DNA of 6,510 nucleotides from JBBIRM01 sp964517975 (GTDB taxonomy: Bacteria > Desulfobacterota > BSN033 > UBA1163), in assembly GCA_964517975.1 (NCBI GenBank), contig CAZFDM010000067.1:1-6510 (forward strand), read 5' to 3'. Below are positions 5,461 to 6,510 of the stretch, one piece after another. The notes under the pieces are model-generated. The model ran no database searches. It was not told the DNA's origin and saw only the letters and a list, made by a program, of their open reading frames with translations. Made by a program: the position numbers and the translations under genes. The first letter of the stretch is position 1; every line of letters starts with the position of its first letter.

Positions 5461-6074
5461 TAAGTTTCGTAGGGATTAGATAGAAAACCATCCAAAATAT
5501 CCATCAGAATCTTGTTGACCTGTTGTTCTACTCTCTCCAGCGTTAATCTGGGGAAAGTGACCTCCTTTTCTACCTCTACATTTTTTGTAAAGACCTTCCC
5601 TTCCCTCTTCACCCCCAAATGGATCATAAGATGAACCCAAGTCCTTGCCTGAGTCCTGAATGGAAGGGCTTTTCCTTCTATCCAGAACCTCTTGATCTCA
5701 ATCATCAGGATTGAATCCGTTTCTATTTTTCTTAAAGAATCTGGTTTCCCATCCCAATCTGAAACCGAAATGGTTTTAATCCCATAAGGGGATAGCGCCC
5801 GAGAGAGAGAATCTCTAATCGCTTTTTCCAATGGGAAGGGGTCGTTCTTAAAATATTGGGAGACTCCACGAAGGGGAATATGGCGACCGATGTGAAGCGT
5901 ATCTGGCCGTTGATCTTTAAAAGGAGCAATCCCAAGGGTGCTCCCAAACTTCTGTTCAAGTGATTCAAATGTCCGAGAGGGTTGGTATCGAAGAAAGACC
6001 GTATAAGTTCTCCCTGTGGTACAGCCAAGCAAAAAAATTAAACAAAGGCTTATCAACCAACGAAATGGCTTCAT
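5460..6074 (-). CDS. Small outer-envelope lipoprotein, unknown function
   Basis: This 204-residue protein has a short basic N-terminus (MKPFRW), a hydrophobic core and a lipobox LLGC with the acylated cysteine at residue 18, followed by TTG. The absence of aspartate at +2 would favour outer-membrane sorting under the E. coli rule. After it come a strand-rich segment with LGIAPFKDQRP, then RDSLSRALSPYGI and ILMIEIKRFWIEGK. That arrangement recalls YajG-like and other small lipoproteins with an alpha/beta domain, but the resemblance is weak. I chose ATG 6074 because AAGGA sits 6 nt upstream; a TTG just before it (6077) is also open. The gene starts 15 nt after the phosphatase stop, so the two are probably co-transcribed. 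Its TAA directly abuts the terminal repeat of the MITE-like element, so its original C-terminus may have been altered. Confidence 0.83.
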   Translation of the reverse strand: MKPFRWLISLCLIFLLGCTTGRTYTVFLRYQPSRTFESLEQKFGSTLGIAPFKDQRPDTLHIGRHIPLRGVSQYFKNDPFPLEKAIRDSLSRALSPYGIKTISVSDWDGKPDSLRKIETDSILMIEIKRFWIEGKALPFRTQARTWVHLMIHLGVKREGKVFTKNVEVEKEVTFPRLTLERVEQQVNKILMDILDGFLSNPYET

Positions 6075-6089
6075 CAAGAATCCTTCTGG

Positions 6090-6510
6090 TTAAATCATTT
6101 TTGGATTTATGATCCTTAAAATTACTTCATTCCAAGCAAGTGGCCCTTTCCCTTCAACCCATGTGATATTTTTCAATGGGGGTTCCAAGTGAGGTTCCAA
6201 GCAAATACTCCCTTCCCCCTTAAAAAAAATTGGGTGATCCACTGCGGACAACATAGGTAGATCATTCAGGCTATCCCCAATTCCAATCGTGTAGATTGAG
6301 AAAAACTGATTCTCATAGAGCTCTTTTAAAATCTCAACGGCCTTTCCTTTATCATTTTTCCCGAAAATATGATGAAACCTTCCTCCCCAAGTATAACCCA
6401 TTCCCCTCTTTTTGATCTCCTCTTTTACAATCTCGATCTCTTTCAGCCCACCCTTAATCATAAAGGGTTCATCATATTCCCTCTTCTTCGCGAATTTTGC
6501 TTCTTCAAGG
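6090..6510 (-). CDS. mpgP: Mannosyl-3-phosphoglycerate phosphatase family, partial
   Basis: The C-terminal 139 residues of a HAD-IIB phosphatase are visible; the 5' end, with the nucleophile motif I, lies beyond the right edge. The frame is open upstream of the first visible ATG (6461), and those codons read AKKREYDEPF, a block typical of MpgP. Next come GGRFHHIFGKNDKGKAVEIL, containing the family's substrate loop and the conserved HAD lysine, and GIGDSLNDLPML, the acidic motif IV that holds magnesium. The family removes phosphate from mannosyl- or glucosyl-3-phosphoglycerate to give the compatible solutes mannosylglycerate or glucosylglycerate in the cytoplasm. Substrate choice cannot be told from this part. 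The synthase is expected either upstream, outside the window, or as the GT81-like gene downstream. The symbol is a family assignment. Confidence 0.9.
   Translation of the reverse strand, partial: LEEAKFAKKREYDEPFMIKGGLKEIEIVKEEIKKRGMGYTWGGRFHHIFGKNDKGKAVEILKELYENQFFSIYTIGIGDSLNDLPMLSAVDHPIFFKGEGSICLEPHLEPPLKNITWVEGKGPLAWNEVILRIINPKMI

Overview
The window is bacterial and carries one long minus-strand gene series. Clues are Shine-Dalgarno sites (AAGGAG, GGGAGG), a lipobox lipoprotein, a LapA-type membrane protein and overlapping genes. Moderate A+T content, dispersed hairpin repeats and a glycosylglycerate-type solute locus would suit an environmental lineage such as Desulfobacterota or Nitrospirota. 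That placement is inference; no marker gene is present.

Layout. Positions 2-544 (+) hold the C-terminal part of an unrecognised A+T-rich gene whose 5' end lies outside the window. Positions 545-1039 hold no intact gene. They contain GGGGAC-type repeat remnants, a 45-codon fossil reading frame, a small palindrome, and a pair of back-to-back hairpins (872-928) with a decayed third copy (945-969). From 6510 down to 1040 every gene is on the minus strand. In order of transcription these are: a mannosyl-3-phosphoglycerate phosphatase (MpgP family, cut by the edge); a small lipoprotein; a 180-bp MITE-like element with perfect 20-bp terminal inverted repeats; a LapA-domain membrane protein; a GT2-like glycosyltransferase; a GT81-like glycosyltransferase (glucosyl/mannosyl-(3-phospho)glycerate synthase type); a CmpX/MscS-related multi-TM protein; and a site-2-type M50 metalloprotease.

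Working together. The GT81-like enzyme, the second glycosyltransferase and the MpgP phosphatase fit a pathway that makes a negatively charged compatible solute: a hexosylglycerate, or a dihexosylglycerate if the second enzyme adds another sugar. The small-conductance channel-like protein downstream would fit an osmotic-stress theme, but its link is by position only. The two glycosyltransferase genes overlap and the first abuts lapA, so these three are very probably co-transcribed. The MITE splits this block from the lipoprotein and phosphatase genes.

The most notable non-coding signal is that two unrelated repeats (872-928 and 5320-5392) share one design: two inverted hairpins whose loops are CTTGT and ACAAG, with stem bases changed in a compensatory way between the two halves.
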